Assembly (NCBI RefSeq): GCF_022348165.1
Contig: NZ_JAKRFI010000001.1
Coordinates: 372,001-436,000, forward strand
From: Halomonas sp. McH1-25
GTDB lineage: Bacteria > Pseudomonadota > Gammaproteobacteria > Pseudomonadales > Halomonadaceae
Length of the DNA: 64,000 nt
Direction of reading: 5' to 3'
Within the stretch, counting starts at the first letter, position 1. Each line of letters begins with the position of its first letter. The position numbers were made by a program, and so were the translations under genes. The notes beneath the pieces are model-generated. The model did not search any database. It was given only the letters and a program-made list of their open reading frames with translations, and was not told the origin of the DNA. Below are positions 1-7,980 of the stretch, one piece after another.

Positions 1-389
1 ATCGACAGTATGATGGCCTTCGCGGCGACCTTGCCCTTGATCGGGCTGTCCTTGGCCATTCTCAATAGCCGTAACCCGCTATCGCGTCCTTCTGGCAACA
101 AGCTGTCACGCTGCCGTCGATTGTGCGCAGTAGAGGTTGGCGATGCGAGACGAGATGCCTTTTCAATGTCATCCAGTTCACTGCTGAGTTTTGTGACAAG
201 CAGCGTCAGAACGAGAATTGCGGCGGTGAACAGGACGATTCCCGATGCGAAGACCCCCGGTCCGGCCAGGAAGCCGTCAGGATCGTAATCTCCGTACTGG
301 TAGATGACGAGGGTAGCATAGGGGGCGGCAGTCAGCGCCATCAGCCATGCCGAGGCGATTAATAGAGTGCGCTGCTTATGAGTAAGCAT
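1..389 (-). CDS. Hypothetical two-helix membrane protein, cut by the left edge
   Basis: An open frame of 129 codons starts at an ATG at 389 behind an AGGAG Shine-Dalgarno six bases upstream and runs off the left edge, so the C-terminus is not visible. Two hydrophobic segments (about residues 8-29 and 44-66) flank a short loop, and a polar, Arg/Lys/Ser-rich stretch follows. The topology suggests an inner-membrane protein with a cytoplasmic tail. I do not recognise the family. It diverges from the regB-like gene across a 385-base intergenic region. Confidence 0.6.
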   Translation of the reverse strand, partial: MLTHKQRTLLIASAWLMALTAAPYATLVIYQYGDYDPDGFLAGPGVFASGIVLFTAAILVLTLLVTKLSSELDDIEKASRLASPTSTAHNRRQRDSLLPEGRDSGLRLLRMAKDSPIKGKVAAKAIILS

Positions 390-774
390 ATTCCACTCCT
401 TCCGTTTTCTTCTTCTCGTTCGTTAGCCTCGTCCATGAACTTGTGTCGTGCTTTTGTTGCGATAGCTCTCGATAACACCTCGATGATAGCGCTCTTTGCC
501 ACGCCGCTTTCCACTGGCTGACAAGACGGTATATAACCGATATATACCTGCAGGCTCGTAGTGCCAACCCCCGGCTTTTCACGCAGCTTACACTGTCGAG
601 ACAGCACGCCGCGGTTCAACGGTAGCATAGCGAAATGACCGCTCTCACAATCCGTCACGCTACGCGCAGTCATCCTACGATCATGCGAAGAAACGCAGTA
701 GCTGGGGTCTGTTCTCAAGCAAAAAAACGCAGCAGATGGGTTATCATGGCGCCAGCCACCCAGCCGGAGCCATC
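390..774. other. Divergent intergenic region, no gene seen
   Basis: This stretch lies between the divergent membrane-protein gene and the RegB-like kinase gene. It is visibly more A/T-rich than its neighbours. A leftward open frame covers part of it but has no Shine-Dalgarno and no recognisable sequence, so I treat it as noncoding. It presumably carries promoters for both genes. I could not assign a convincing -35/-10 pair. Confidence 0.5.
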
Positions 775-2052
775 ATGCATCAGCCGTTACCGCTGCCGCT
801 GTCCACCCCCAATCGCAACCTGGTTCGCCTGACCTTCGTCCGCGGCATCACCTGGACGGGCTATCTCGGTGCAATCATCTTCGGGATCGAGGTGCTTGGC
901 TTTCAATTACGCGTGATTCCGGTCATCAGCGTGATCGTCGCCATGGGGCTGATCAACATCGCCACCTGGTGGCGTCTTGGCCGGCCCCGTGCGGTTACCG
1001 ACACCGAGTATCTGCTGCATCTGATGGCAGACATTGCCGGTCTGACCCTGCTTTTCTACTATACCGGCGGCTCGACCAACCCTTTCATCACTTACTATCT
1101 GGTTCCCGTGACTATTGCCGCTGCCACCTTGCCTTGGCTGTATGCCTGGATCGTGGCCAGCGCCGCCATGGCCGGCTATACCTTCCTGATGCTCTTTTAT
1201 CAGCCGGTTCCACAACTGAGTCATGGGTTGGTCGGCCCGGGCATCAGCCTGCACGTGCTCGGCATGTGGATCAATTTCGGCCTGTCTGCCGGCCTGGTCA
1301 CATTCTTCATCTACAAAATGGCACACGCTCTGCGCCGTCGAGACATGACCTTGTCACGCACCCGGGAAGCGGCTCTGCGCAACGAGCAGGTCCTCGCCGT
1401 GGCGACCCAGGCGGCAGGCACCGCTCACGAGCTGGGCACACCGCTCTCGACCATGGCGGTTCTGCTCAAGGAAATGCGTCAGGATGCCGAAGATAACCCG
1501 ACCCTCGAAGCGGACATCGACCTGCTTCGCCAACAGGTCGATACCTGCAAGTCTCGCCTTCAGCACTTGGTCGCGAATGCCGATCGCCGCCGCCTCGCCG
1601 AGCCCGAGATTCGTCCCGCCCAGGAGTGGCTCGAGCAGCTCGTCCAGCGTTGGCTGGTACTCAGGCCCGACGTGACTCACGCCATCGAGGTGCTCGGCAA
1701 GCGCGGCACTCCCTGGCTGGCCGTGGATACCACATTGGAGCAGGCGCTGATGAATCTGCTCAACAACGCCGCCGACGCCAATCCCGAAGACATACTCATC
1801 TGCCTCGACTGGAAAAGCGACGAAGTGATCATCGACATCCGCGATCATGGTCCGGGTGTGGCCATGTCCATTGCCGATCAGCTGGGCGATACCTTCGTCT
1901 CGACCAAGAGCAAGGGCATGGGAATCGGTCTGTTCCTGACCCATGCCACCATCAACCGCTTCGGTGGTGGCGTGAGTCTTTACAATCACGAAGAAGGCGG
2001 CACACTAACCGAGGTCAAGCTGCCCCGCGCCGCCCCCGGGCAAGCGTTATAG
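775..2052 (+). CDS. regB: RegB/PrrB/RoxS-type redox sensor histidine kinase
   Basis: Membrane-bound sensor kinase of the RegB/PrrB/RoxS family, which senses redox state through the quinone pool and a reactive cysteine and phosphorylates RegA. The N-terminal part has about six hydrophobic segments. GGSTNPF at residues 98-104 is the family's quinone-binding GGxxNPF motif. The H-box (AAGTAHELGTPLS) puts the phospho-accepting His at 218, and Cys258 in QVDTCKS corresponds to the redox-active cysteine of RegB. N, G1 (DHGPG) and G2 (KGMGIGL) ATP-binding boxes follow. I chose the ATG at 775 because GGAG lies six bases upstream; an in-frame ATG at 736 lacks one. The regA-like gene follows after 34 bases, so the two form an operon. 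Confidence 0.85.
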   Translation: MHQPLPLPLSTPNRNLVRLTFVRGITWTGYLGAIIFGIEVLGFQLRVIPVISVIVAMGLINIATWWRLGRPRAVTDTEYLLHLMADIAGLTLLFYYTGGSTNPFITYYLVPVTIAAATLPWLYAWIVASAAMAGYTFLMLFYQPVPQLSHGLVGPGISLHVLGMWINFGLSAGLVTFFIYKMAHALRRRDMTLSRTREAALRNEQVLAVATQAAGTAHELGTPLSTMAVLLKEMRQDAEDNPTLEADIDLLRQQVDTCKSRLQHLVANADRRRLAEPEIRPAQEWLEQLVQRWLVLRPDVTHAIEVLGKRGTPWLAVDTTLEQALMNLLNNAADANPEDILICLDWKSDEVIIDIRDHGPGVAMSIADQLGDTFVSTKSKGMGIGLFLTHATINRFGGGVSLYNHEEGGTLTEVKLPRAAPGQAL

Positions 2053-2086
2053 CCCAGCGGGTGCGCAGCTCGAAAAGAGGATTATC

Positions 2087-2623
2087 ATGGATAGCAACGA
2101 ACGCCTGCTCATCGTCGACGACGACGAAATGTTCTGCCACGTCATGCAGCGCGCGCTCACGCGCCGTGGCTATGAGGTCAATGTCGCCCACGACGCCGAG
2201 ACGGCCTTGGCACTGGTACGCCAAACCCCGCCGGACCTGGCCACGCTGGATCTCAAGCTGGAACACTCGTCGGGCCTGAAACTGTTGCCGGAGCTGCTGG
2301 CCATCGCCCCGGACTGCAGGGTGATCGTGCTGACCGGCTATTCGAGCATCGCCACGGCGGTGGAAGCCATCAAGCTGGGCGCCGTCAATTACCTCTGCAA
2401 GCCGGTCGACGCCGACGAGATCGTCACCGCCCTGGACCGGGATAGCGGCGACCCGGACATCGACATCGCCGACAACCCGCCATCCATCAACCGGGTCACC
2501 TGGGAGCATATCCAGAAGATTCTGCAGGAACACGATGGCAATATTTCCGCCACAGCCCGGGCACTGGGCATGCATCGCCGGACACTCCAGCGCAAGCTCC
2601 AGAAGCGCCCGGTGCGTCGCTAG
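2087..2623 (+). CDS. regA: RegA/PrrA/RoxR-type response regulator
   Basis: Partner response regulator of the preceding kinase, 178 aa, the usual size for RegA. The receiver domain has the acidic triad DDD at residues 11-13, the phosphorylated Asp at about 55 (LATLD) and the conserved Lys at 105 (LCKPVD). The C-terminus is a Fis-type helix-turn-helix (about residues 135-175; ATARALGMHRRTLQRKL is the recognition region), strongly conserved in RegA. The Shine-Dalgarno is AGAGG. In other proteobacteria this pair controls oxidases and redox-responsive genes; the cytochrome oxidase operon at 34-42 kb is a plausible target, but that is inference. Confidence 0.88.
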   Translation: MDSNERLLIVDDDEMFCHVMQRALTRRGYEVNVAHDAETALALVRQTPPDLATLDLKLEHSSGLKLLPELLAIAPDCRVIVLTGYSSIATAVEAIKLGAVNYLCKPVDADEIVTALDRDSGDPDIDIADNPPSINRVTWEHIQKILQEHDGNISATARALGMHRRTLQRKLQKRPVRR

Positions 2624-2633
2624 CGGGAGTCTC

Positions 2634-3416
2634 TCACTGCGCAGTCCAGCCCAGGTCGATGTTCCAGCTGGACCCCGTCACAGCGCCTGCCTGGTCGGAA
2701 GCCAGGTAGGCCACCAACGCGGCCACCTCGGAAGGATCGATCAGCCGCTTGACGGCGGCGTTCTTGAGCATGACCTTCTCGATGACCTCGCGTTCGCTCA
2801 TGCCATGCATGCGTGCCTGATCGGTTATCTGATTATCGACCAGCGGCGTGTGCACGTAGGCCGGACATAATGCGTTGGCGGTAATGCCATGTTCCCCCCC
2901 TTCCAGCGCCGCTGTCTTGGTCAGGCCAATCAGGCCATGCTTGGCGCTGATGTAGGCGGCCTTGCCGGGCGAAGCGACCTGGGCATGTACCGAGGCGATA
3001 TTGATGATGCGCCCCCATTGTCCTTCGCGCATGTAGGGCCAGGCCGCCTGGGTCAGCAGGAAGGGAGCCGTGAGCATCAGGTCGATGATTTGCCGCCACT
3101 TGGCTTCCGGAAAGGACTCGATGCTTTCGACATGCTGGACACCTGCGTTGTTGACGAGGATATCCACATGGCCGAAGCGCTTGATGGCATCGCCCACTGC
3201 TGCCCGGCACGCCTCGGCATCGGTCAGGTCGGCCTGAAAGAATACCGCCCCGGACGCTTCGGCTACGCTTTTTCCCGCTGGATTGAAGTCCACGGCGAGA
3301 ACCTGATGGCCTAAATCGCATAGCGTTTCGACCACTGCTGCGCCAATGCCGCTCGACGTGCCCGTCACCAGTGCGACACGCGGAGAACCGGGGTTGGGGT
3401 TGGGGTTCGCACTCAT
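2634..3416 (-). CDS. bdhA: D-3-hydroxybutyrate dehydrogenase (SDR)
   Basis: NAD-dependent short-chain dehydrogenase that interconverts D-3-hydroxybutyrate and acetoacetate, a step in polyhydroxybutyrate mobilisation. The Rossmann motif TGTSSGIG is at 18-25, NNAG at 89-92 and the catalytic set Ser142, Tyr155, Lys159. Gln94, His144 and Lys152, which bind the carboxylate in characterised 3-hydroxybutyrate dehydrogenases, are present in the same spacing, so the substrate call is firmer than for a generic SDR. Length is 260 aa as usual. AAGGAG lies eight bases before the ATG. It converges on regA, ten bases away. Acetoacetyl-CoA synthetase at 8-9.9 kb would use its product. Confidence 0.9.
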   Translation of the reverse strand: MSANPNPNPGSPRVALVTGTSSGIGAAVVETLCDLGHQVLAVDFNPAGKSVAEASGAVFFQADLTDAEACRAAVGDAIKRFGHVDILVNNAGVQHVESIESFPEAKWRQIIDLMLTAPFLLTQAAWPYMREGQWGRIINIASVHAQVASPGKAAYISAKHGLIGLTKTAALEGGEHGITANALCPAYVHTPLVDNQITDQARMHGMSEREVIEKVMLKNAAVKRLIDPSEVAALVAYLASDQAGAVTGSSWNIDLGWTAQ

Positions 3417-3453
3417 ATCTTCAGCTCCTTGAGAATCCGGAAACTACCGATGG

Positions 3454-3891
3454 TCACTCTTGTGGACCTTCGGCAGGCGACATTACGCGCTGCATGACTC
3501 GCTGAGCCAGCCGGCTGGCCTCGTCCGGCCCATGCAAGGCCGACATGTCATCGAGCAGCTCACAACACCACAGGCGTTCTCTTCCTGCAGCGAGGGACAC
3601 CGGCATGAAAGCGTACCGCCCGCTGGGCAAGGTGACGATTCGACGATCGGCGTTTACCGTATCGTCTCCTAGCGAATCTTGGCTGCGGGCCGGCAACACC
3701 ACCAGCGACAGCGCTACGGGTGTAACCAGCACACCAATCAGATCATCTCCCATCGCCTGGAAGCATAATGCATCCACACCCAACGACGGGTTCCTTCTCT
3801 CGGCTGTCTTGTATTCCAAGGCGTGCTCTTTCAGCCATTCCCGCGCCAACCGCTCGAGTCGCTGATAATCTTCGCCACCTAACGCCTGCAT
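3454..3891 (-). CDS. HybE/HupJ-like protein without a hydrogenase cluster
   Basis: A 145-aa protein whose central part matches the [NiFe]-hydrogenase assembly chaperone HybE/HupJ family pattern: NPSLGVDALCF, then LIGVLVTPVALSLVVLP, then LPSGRYAFMP. In the family this protein helps mature the hydrogenase small subunit. No hydrogenase structural or maturation gene is visible anywhere in the window. It sits 37 bases upstream of the 3-hydroxybutyrate dehydrogenase gene on the same strand and may be co-transcribed. The role here is unknown. The family match is by eye from motifs. Confidence 0.6.
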   Translation of the reverse strand: MQALGGEDYQRLERLAREWLKEHALEYKTAERRNPSLGVDALCFQAMGDDLIGVLVTPVALSLVVLPARSQDSLGDDTVNADRRIVTLPSGRYAFMPVSLAAGRERLWCCELLDDMSALHGPDEASRLAQRVMQRVMSPAEGPQE

Positions 3892-4016
3892 GTTTTTCCC
3901 CTGTCCTGCTCAAGCATCGCCTGCATTATAGAGGCTTGACCGGGAATGTTTCCGCACCGCACCAATCATGAATGCTAGACTGGGAAACTCACGTTCATTT
4001 CCGCCAGGAGGCCAGG

Positions 4017-4838
4017 ATGCGGGATGCCGAGCGGCTTGCCATTGCGACCGACATTGCAGAGCAGGCAGGGCGAATGATTCAGGACGCCAGGGCACAAAGT
4101 AATTTCGATCGGCGTTACAAGAAAAATGCAGAACTGGTGACCGACGTCGACGTGGCAGTGGACCAGTTCATTGCCGATCAGCTCGAGCGGAATTTCCCGG
4201 GCGAGCCCAGGCTGACCGAAGAGTTGACCCCCGAGAAGGAGAGCATGGAGCGCAAAGGGCCCTTGTGGGTCGTCGACCCCATCGATGGCACCGTCAACTT
4301 TGCTCAGGGCCTGCCGCACGTGGCCGTTTCCATTGCCTGGGCCCGGGATGGAAAGGTGCATGTCGGCGTGGTACATGCGCCCTTTCTAGAAGAAACCTTT
4401 ACCGCCCTGCGTGGCGAAGGCGCCCGGCTCAACGACCGTCAGATTCGCGCCAGCACGGCATCGTCCCTGGAGAAAAGCTTGGTCGCCACCGGCTTTCCCT
4501 ATCGCCGTGAAAGTCGAGCGCCCTTGTTGCGACGTCTCGCTGCCGTCATGGAAAATTGCCAGGACATGCGTCGCTGCGGCTCGGCCGCCCTGGATCTGTG
4601 CAATGTCGCCTGTGGGCGCCTGGAGGCTTACTATGAAAGCGTCTCGCCTTGGGATAGTGCCGCCGGCATGCTGATCGCCCGCGAAGCGGGGGCACGCACC
4701 GGCCATCTTTACCCCGTTCCCGACACTATACCGGACGAGCTCTATAGCGAGCATATCCTCGCAGCAGCCTCCGATATCTATAAAGATATGAAAGAGTTGC
4801 TGATCAGGGCCGACGAAGAGCGGTTCCACTACGATTAG
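4017..4838 (+). CDS. Inositol monophosphatase family protein
   Basis: Mg2+-dependent sugar/nucleotide phosphatase of the IMPase/FBPase/CysQ superfamily, 273 aa. DPIDGT at 87-92 and the C-terminal WDSAAGMLIAREAGA motif carry the metal-binding aspartates; Glu68/Glu69 (LTEEL) replace the usual GEE. The substrate cannot be read from the sequence: SuhB-like, CysQ-like and histidinol-phosphatase-like members share these motifs. I start it at 4017, where AGGAGG lies five bases upstream; an in-frame start at 3972 has no Shine-Dalgarno. It stands alone between a leftward HybE-like gene and grxA. Confidence 0.82.
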   Translation: MRDAERLAIATDIAEQAGRMIQDARAQSNFDRRYKKNAELVTDVDVAVDQFIADQLERNFPGEPRLTEELTPEKESMERKGPLWVVDPIDGTVNFAQGLPHVAVSIAWARDGKVHVGVVHAPFLEETFTALRGEGARLNDRQIRASTASSLEKSLVATGFPYRRESRAPLLRRLAAVMENCQDMRRCGSAALDLCNVACGRLEAYYESVSPWDSAAGMLIAREAGARTGHLYPVPDTIPDELYSEHILAAASDIYKDMKELLIRADEERFHYD

Positions 4839-4984
4839 CACCCAACGGCAACCATACAGCCTACGATAGGCGGGCATCATAAACCGTGTAGGCAGTCTCT
4901 ATTGGCCTCGCGTAGCACGATAAGAAATAATGGCACCCATTTAGCCTTTTTCCTATCGACGCTCATTCACATCAGGAGACCGTT

Positions 4985-5260
4985 ATGTTGACAGTTATCT
5001 TTGGACGCCCAGGCTGCCCCTTTTGCGTTCGCGCCAAGGACCTCGCCGAGAAGCTGAGCGAAGCACGTGACGACTTCAGCTATCGCTATATCGACATCCA
5101 TGAAGAAGGCATTACCAAGGCCGACATGGAAAAGACGATCGGCAAGCCGGTAGAGACCGTGCCGCAGATTTTCGTCGACCAAACGCACATCGGCGGCTTC
5201 ACCGAATTCGACCAGTACGTACGCGACAATTCGCTAATGCCCGAATCGGCAGCGAGCTGA
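4985..5260 (+). CDS. grxA: Glutaredoxin GrxA
   Basis: 91-aa dithiol glutaredoxin that reduces disulfides, including ribonucleotide reductase, using glutathione. The active site CPFC is at residues 11-14, followed by RAKDLAEKL. The cis-Pro and glutathione-binding segment VETVPQIFVDQTHIGGFTEF matches E. coli GrxA (glutaredoxin 1) rather than GrxC. CAGGAG lies about five bases upstream of the ATG. A strong hairpin at 5305-5335 follows, so it is probably monocistronic. Confidence 0.92.
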   Translation: MLTVIFGRPGCPFCVRAKDLAEKLSEARDDFSYRYIDIHEEGITKADMEKTIGKPVETVPQIFVDQTHIGGFTEFDQYVRDNSLMPESAAS

Positions 5261-5304
5261 TACCCTGCGATTAGGTCGACAGCCTCCAAGACGACCTTGC
5301 ATGT

Positions 5305-5335
5305 GAAGGCGCCGGCCCCAGGGGCCGGCGCCTTC
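5305..5335 (+). terminator. Hairpin downstream of grxA
   Basis: A perfect 15-base inverted repeat (GAAGGCGCCGGCCCC and its complement) separated by a single base forms a very stable GC-rich hairpin 45 bases past the grxA stop. The following sequence is GTTGATG, so the U-tract is weak. Confidence 0.6.
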
Positions 5336-5487
5336 GTTGATGCCCAACCGCCGGCCGTTCGCTTCATGTTTGACCATCAGGTGGTTACTGAGCTTTTTTC
5401 GTTACGCCTCTAACGTTGAATGCTCACCGGCGAGCTATGCCTATACTGCATGAAGGGAGCAAAGCCACTCGCCAGGAGGCCACCGAC

Positions 5488-6255
5488 ATGCAACGTGAAG
5501 AGTTCCTGCAGCAGCTCTGGCTGGATTACATCCATCTGCACCCGGAGCTTGGTGGCACTCAGCTCGGGCCAATTACGCGACATACCGAATACCTGGTGCT
5601 GGTAACGCTCAATCATGGCCCTTTCAGTACCGAGGTCCTGTCTCCGACGCTATATCATTTCGGCTTTCGCCGCATGCAAAGCTATGCCATGGCGGATCGG
5701 GGGTTACTGGTTACGCTGCTGGCGCCTCCCGATGACAGTGCCTGGCTGGTGTTGGCCGAGTTCCAGCCCAGCACGCTCACACGCCTGCCACGTCAGCGAC
5801 TCGAGAGCCTCATCGACCGCGCCCATCCTCAGGATTGCCGTGGACAGAATCTGTTCTGCCGAGGACGCCCCTGGCCGATGCCCGACTGGGCGACCTACCA
5901 GCATTTGAAGCAATCGAACCCACTGGCGGCTTGGCTCTCGGTGATGGGGCCTCGTGTGCACCATGCCGGCTTCGATTGCCACAGAGCGGGTAGCGATCTT
6001 CAGTCGCTCGACCACGCCATGCAGCAGGCCGGTTTCGTAGGGAGCGCCGATCGCCAACACGGGATTTTTCCGGTATCTCCCCTTTTGAGCTATCGCTTTT
6101 ACCCGACCTGCCTGCGGCGACTCCCCTTTGCCGAGGGCGACGAGCATCGTATCGCCGTGGGAGGCGTCGCCCTGGTACAGAAATGCCTGACCAACGATCA
6201 GGAGCGTGCCGTCGAGTTATTGCTACCTCAGCATACCCGTTGTGAAATCGCCTGA
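5488..6255 (+). CDS. DUF1338-like (2-oxoadipate dioxygenase/decarboxylase fold) protein
   Basis: 255-aa protein resembling the DUF1338 family, whose characterised member HglS (YdcJ) is an Fe(II)-dependent 2-oxoadipate dioxygenase/decarboxylase. The similarity is in the early NHGPF segment, the FGFRRMQSYAM stretch and the later VHHAGFDCHRA histidine-containing stretch, where HglS has metal ligands. The protein is shorter than HglS (over 400 aa), so it is a compact or divergent member and the reaction is not established. I chose 5488 because AGGAGG is eight bases upstream; an earlier in-frame start at 5416 lacks one. It converges with the MFS gene 12 bases away. Confidence 0.55.
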   Translation: MQREEFLQQLWLDYIHLHPELGGTQLGPITRHTEYLVLVTLNHGPFSTEVLSPTLYHFGFRRMQSYAMADRGLLVTLLAPPDDSAWLVLAEFQPSTLTRLPRQRLESLIDRAHPQDCRGQNLFCRGRPWPMPDWATYQHLKQSNPLAAWLSVMGPRVHHAGFDCHRAGSDLQSLDHAMQQAGFVGSADRQHGIFPVSPLLSYRFYPTCLRRLPFAEGDEHRIAVGGVALVQKCLTNDQERAVELLLPQHTRCEIA

Positions 6256-6267
6256 CGTCGTTGCCTA

Positions 6268-7632
6268 TCAAGCCTTATCAGTCATCCCAGCATCGGCCCC
6301 ACTCAACGCGCCCTGCTCCTCGGGTTCGCTGAAACGCTCGAAATCCAGCTCCAGTTGCTGCATTTCGTAGCGCTGTTGGTCGAGCTCGTTCAGATAGTGC
6401 GATGTCTCGACCAGCGGCATGGGCGCCAAAGGCTCCTGTTCCACTTCGGGCTCCCAACCTCGACGACCAAACAGCCTCACGAGCACGAACATGCCCAAGG
6501 CCAGGGCAGCGGCACCCAAAAACAGCCATAGCCCTTCCGGCCCGACCGCTTGCATGACCAAGGATGCGCTGAATGGGCCGATGATCGAGCCAACGCCATA
6601 CCAAATCATCAGCTTGGCATTCGCCGCAATGATCTCCGACGGTTCCAGCCAATCATGGGTATGCGCCAGGCTCAAGGAATACAGGGTATGCAACATGGCG
6701 GTATGCAGGCATGCCACGATGAGCAACGCCAGATAGCTGTAGGCGGCCGCCACGGAAATCACGCTGCCTGTCGCGGCCATTACCACGGCCATGAAAAGGA
6801 TCACCTTGCGACGATCGATGCGATCCGAGACACGTCCCAACGTCCATTGGGCGACCAGCGCAACCATGGTGGTAATCGCCATGAACTGAGAGGTTTCGCG
6901 GGTCGTCAGGCCGATTTCCTGGCCAAAGTAGGGGGTCATGGCGAAGAATGCCTGTGCCATGAGACCGGCGGTAAACGCCCCCACCAATCCAACCGGTGCG
7001 CGTTTGAAAAGTTCGCTGAGCTTGATCTTGTGGGCCACGTCGTGACTGCCCTGGGACGGGCCAGGAATACGATGGATGGATAGTGGCACCAGCGCCAGTG
7101 CGAAAAGTATGCCCGACACCGAAAAGAGTACGGCCGTACCCGGGTCGGCCAGGTTGAGCATCCATTGCCCCCCCGCCAGGGACAGGGTCGAGATGATCAT
7201 GTACCAGGCCAGCACTTTGCCCCGGTTCTCGTTATTGGACTCGCCGGACACCCAAGACTCCATGACCATCAGCAGCCCCGCCGTGGATGCACCACCGGCG
7301 ACACGCCAAACCAACCATGCCCAGGGATTGATCCACAAGCCATGCAGCATGGCGGTCACTGCCAGCATGGCAGCACAAGCGGCGAAGACCCGAATGTGGC
7401 CGACCGAACGGATGCGCTTCTCGATGAAATAGCTGCCCAACACGAACCCGAGCGAGAAACTCGACATCAATAAACCCGCCATTTGCGACGGGAACCCCTC
7501 GAGGGACATGCGTACCCCAAGCAGGGTCATGATCAGGCCATGGCCGAGCAAAAAGCTGATTTCGCATACGAAAAGGATCGGCAGTGTTGCAGGCAAGCCG
7601 CGCAAGGCTTCGTCTCCCTCTTTACCAAGCAT
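6268..7632 (-). CDS. MFS transporter, YcaD-like
   Basis: Twelve-helix major facilitator, 454 aa, similar in style to the YcaD/MFS_1 group: an N-terminal helix pair with FLLGHGLIMTLLGVRMSLEG, the loop-2/3 region and a central cytoplasmic loop near residue 205. A hydrophilic, Glu-rich tail of about 60 residues follows the last helix. The substrate is unknown. The annotated ATG has no clear Shine-Dalgarno; a TTG at 7605 sits eight bases after GAGGGAG and could be the real start. Confidence 0.78.
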   Translation of the reverse strand: MLGKEGDEALRGLPATLPILFVCEISFLLGHGLIMTLLGVRMSLEGFPSQMAGLLMSSFSLGFVLGSYFIEKRIRSVGHIRVFAACAAMLAVTAMLHGLWINPWAWLVWRVAGGASTAGLLMVMESWVSGESNNENRGKVLAWYMIISTLSLAGGQWMLNLADPGTAVLFSVSGILFALALVPLSIHRIPGPSQGSHDVAHKIKLSELFKRAPVGLVGAFTAGLMAQAFFAMTPYFGQEIGLTTRETSQFMAITTMVALVAQWTLGRVSDRIDRRKVILFMAVVMAATGSVISVAAAYSYLALLIVACLHTAMLHTLYSLSLAHTHDWLEPSEIIAANAKLMIWYGVGSIIGPFSASLVMQAVGPEGLWLFLGAAALALGMFVLVRLFGRRGWEPEVEQEPLAPMPLVETSHYLNELDQQRYEMQQLELDFERFSEPEEQGALSGADAGMTDKA

Positions 7633-7980
7633 AAAAATGCAATCGCCGGCTCACTGGCCGGCATACATAGGAAAGTCTACTCTCCCCCAAAGCGCCTCTC
7701 AAAATTTGGTAAGAAAATTTCACAGCTATTCCGCTTATGCACAGAAACTGTGGATAAGGCTGTGCAAGGCTGCTGCGCAATTCCCGCGTAACATTGATGA
7801 ACCGTTGCTCTGTTACGAAATGCTCAGTTTTTCATCATTCTCAGCATGAGCATTCATTAGACGAAGGGAGGAAGCGTGCTCTCGTCCGTGGCAATTATGC
7901 TCTGGGTAGATTTAAATGGACGCGTTTTGCAGCGCATCACCCTGACTTGGCCACACAATCAATAACGCAGGAGGGACAGC
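7633..7980. other. Divergent intergenic region with DnaA-box pair
   Basis: 348 bases between the leftward MFS gene and the rightward acetoacetyl-CoA synthetase gene. It holds no recognisable gene. It is locally A/T-rich around 7695-7760 and contains the inverted DnaA-box pair listed separately. Promoters for both flanking genes should lie here, but I could not fix them. Confidence 0.5.
7735..7757. promoter_or_regulatory. Inverted pair of perfect DnaA boxes
   Basis: TTATGCACA (7735-7743) and TGTGGATAA (7749-7757) are two exact matches to the DnaA box consensus TTATnCACA in opposite orientation, five bases apart. They lie between the divergent MFS and aacS genes. No dnaA, dnaN, gidA or other origin-linked gene is near, so an oriC role is unlikely. 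Regulation by DnaA or DnaA titration is possible. Confidence 0.5.

Noticed and set aside
376-718. Leftward frames upstream of the left-edge gene
   Set aside because: They overlap the start and Shine-Dalgarno of the membrane-protein gene and have no start signals of their own.
7735-7757. Chromosomal origin at the DnaA-box pair
   Set aside because: Only two boxes, no AT-rich unwinding repeats in order, and none of the genes that usually flank oriC.
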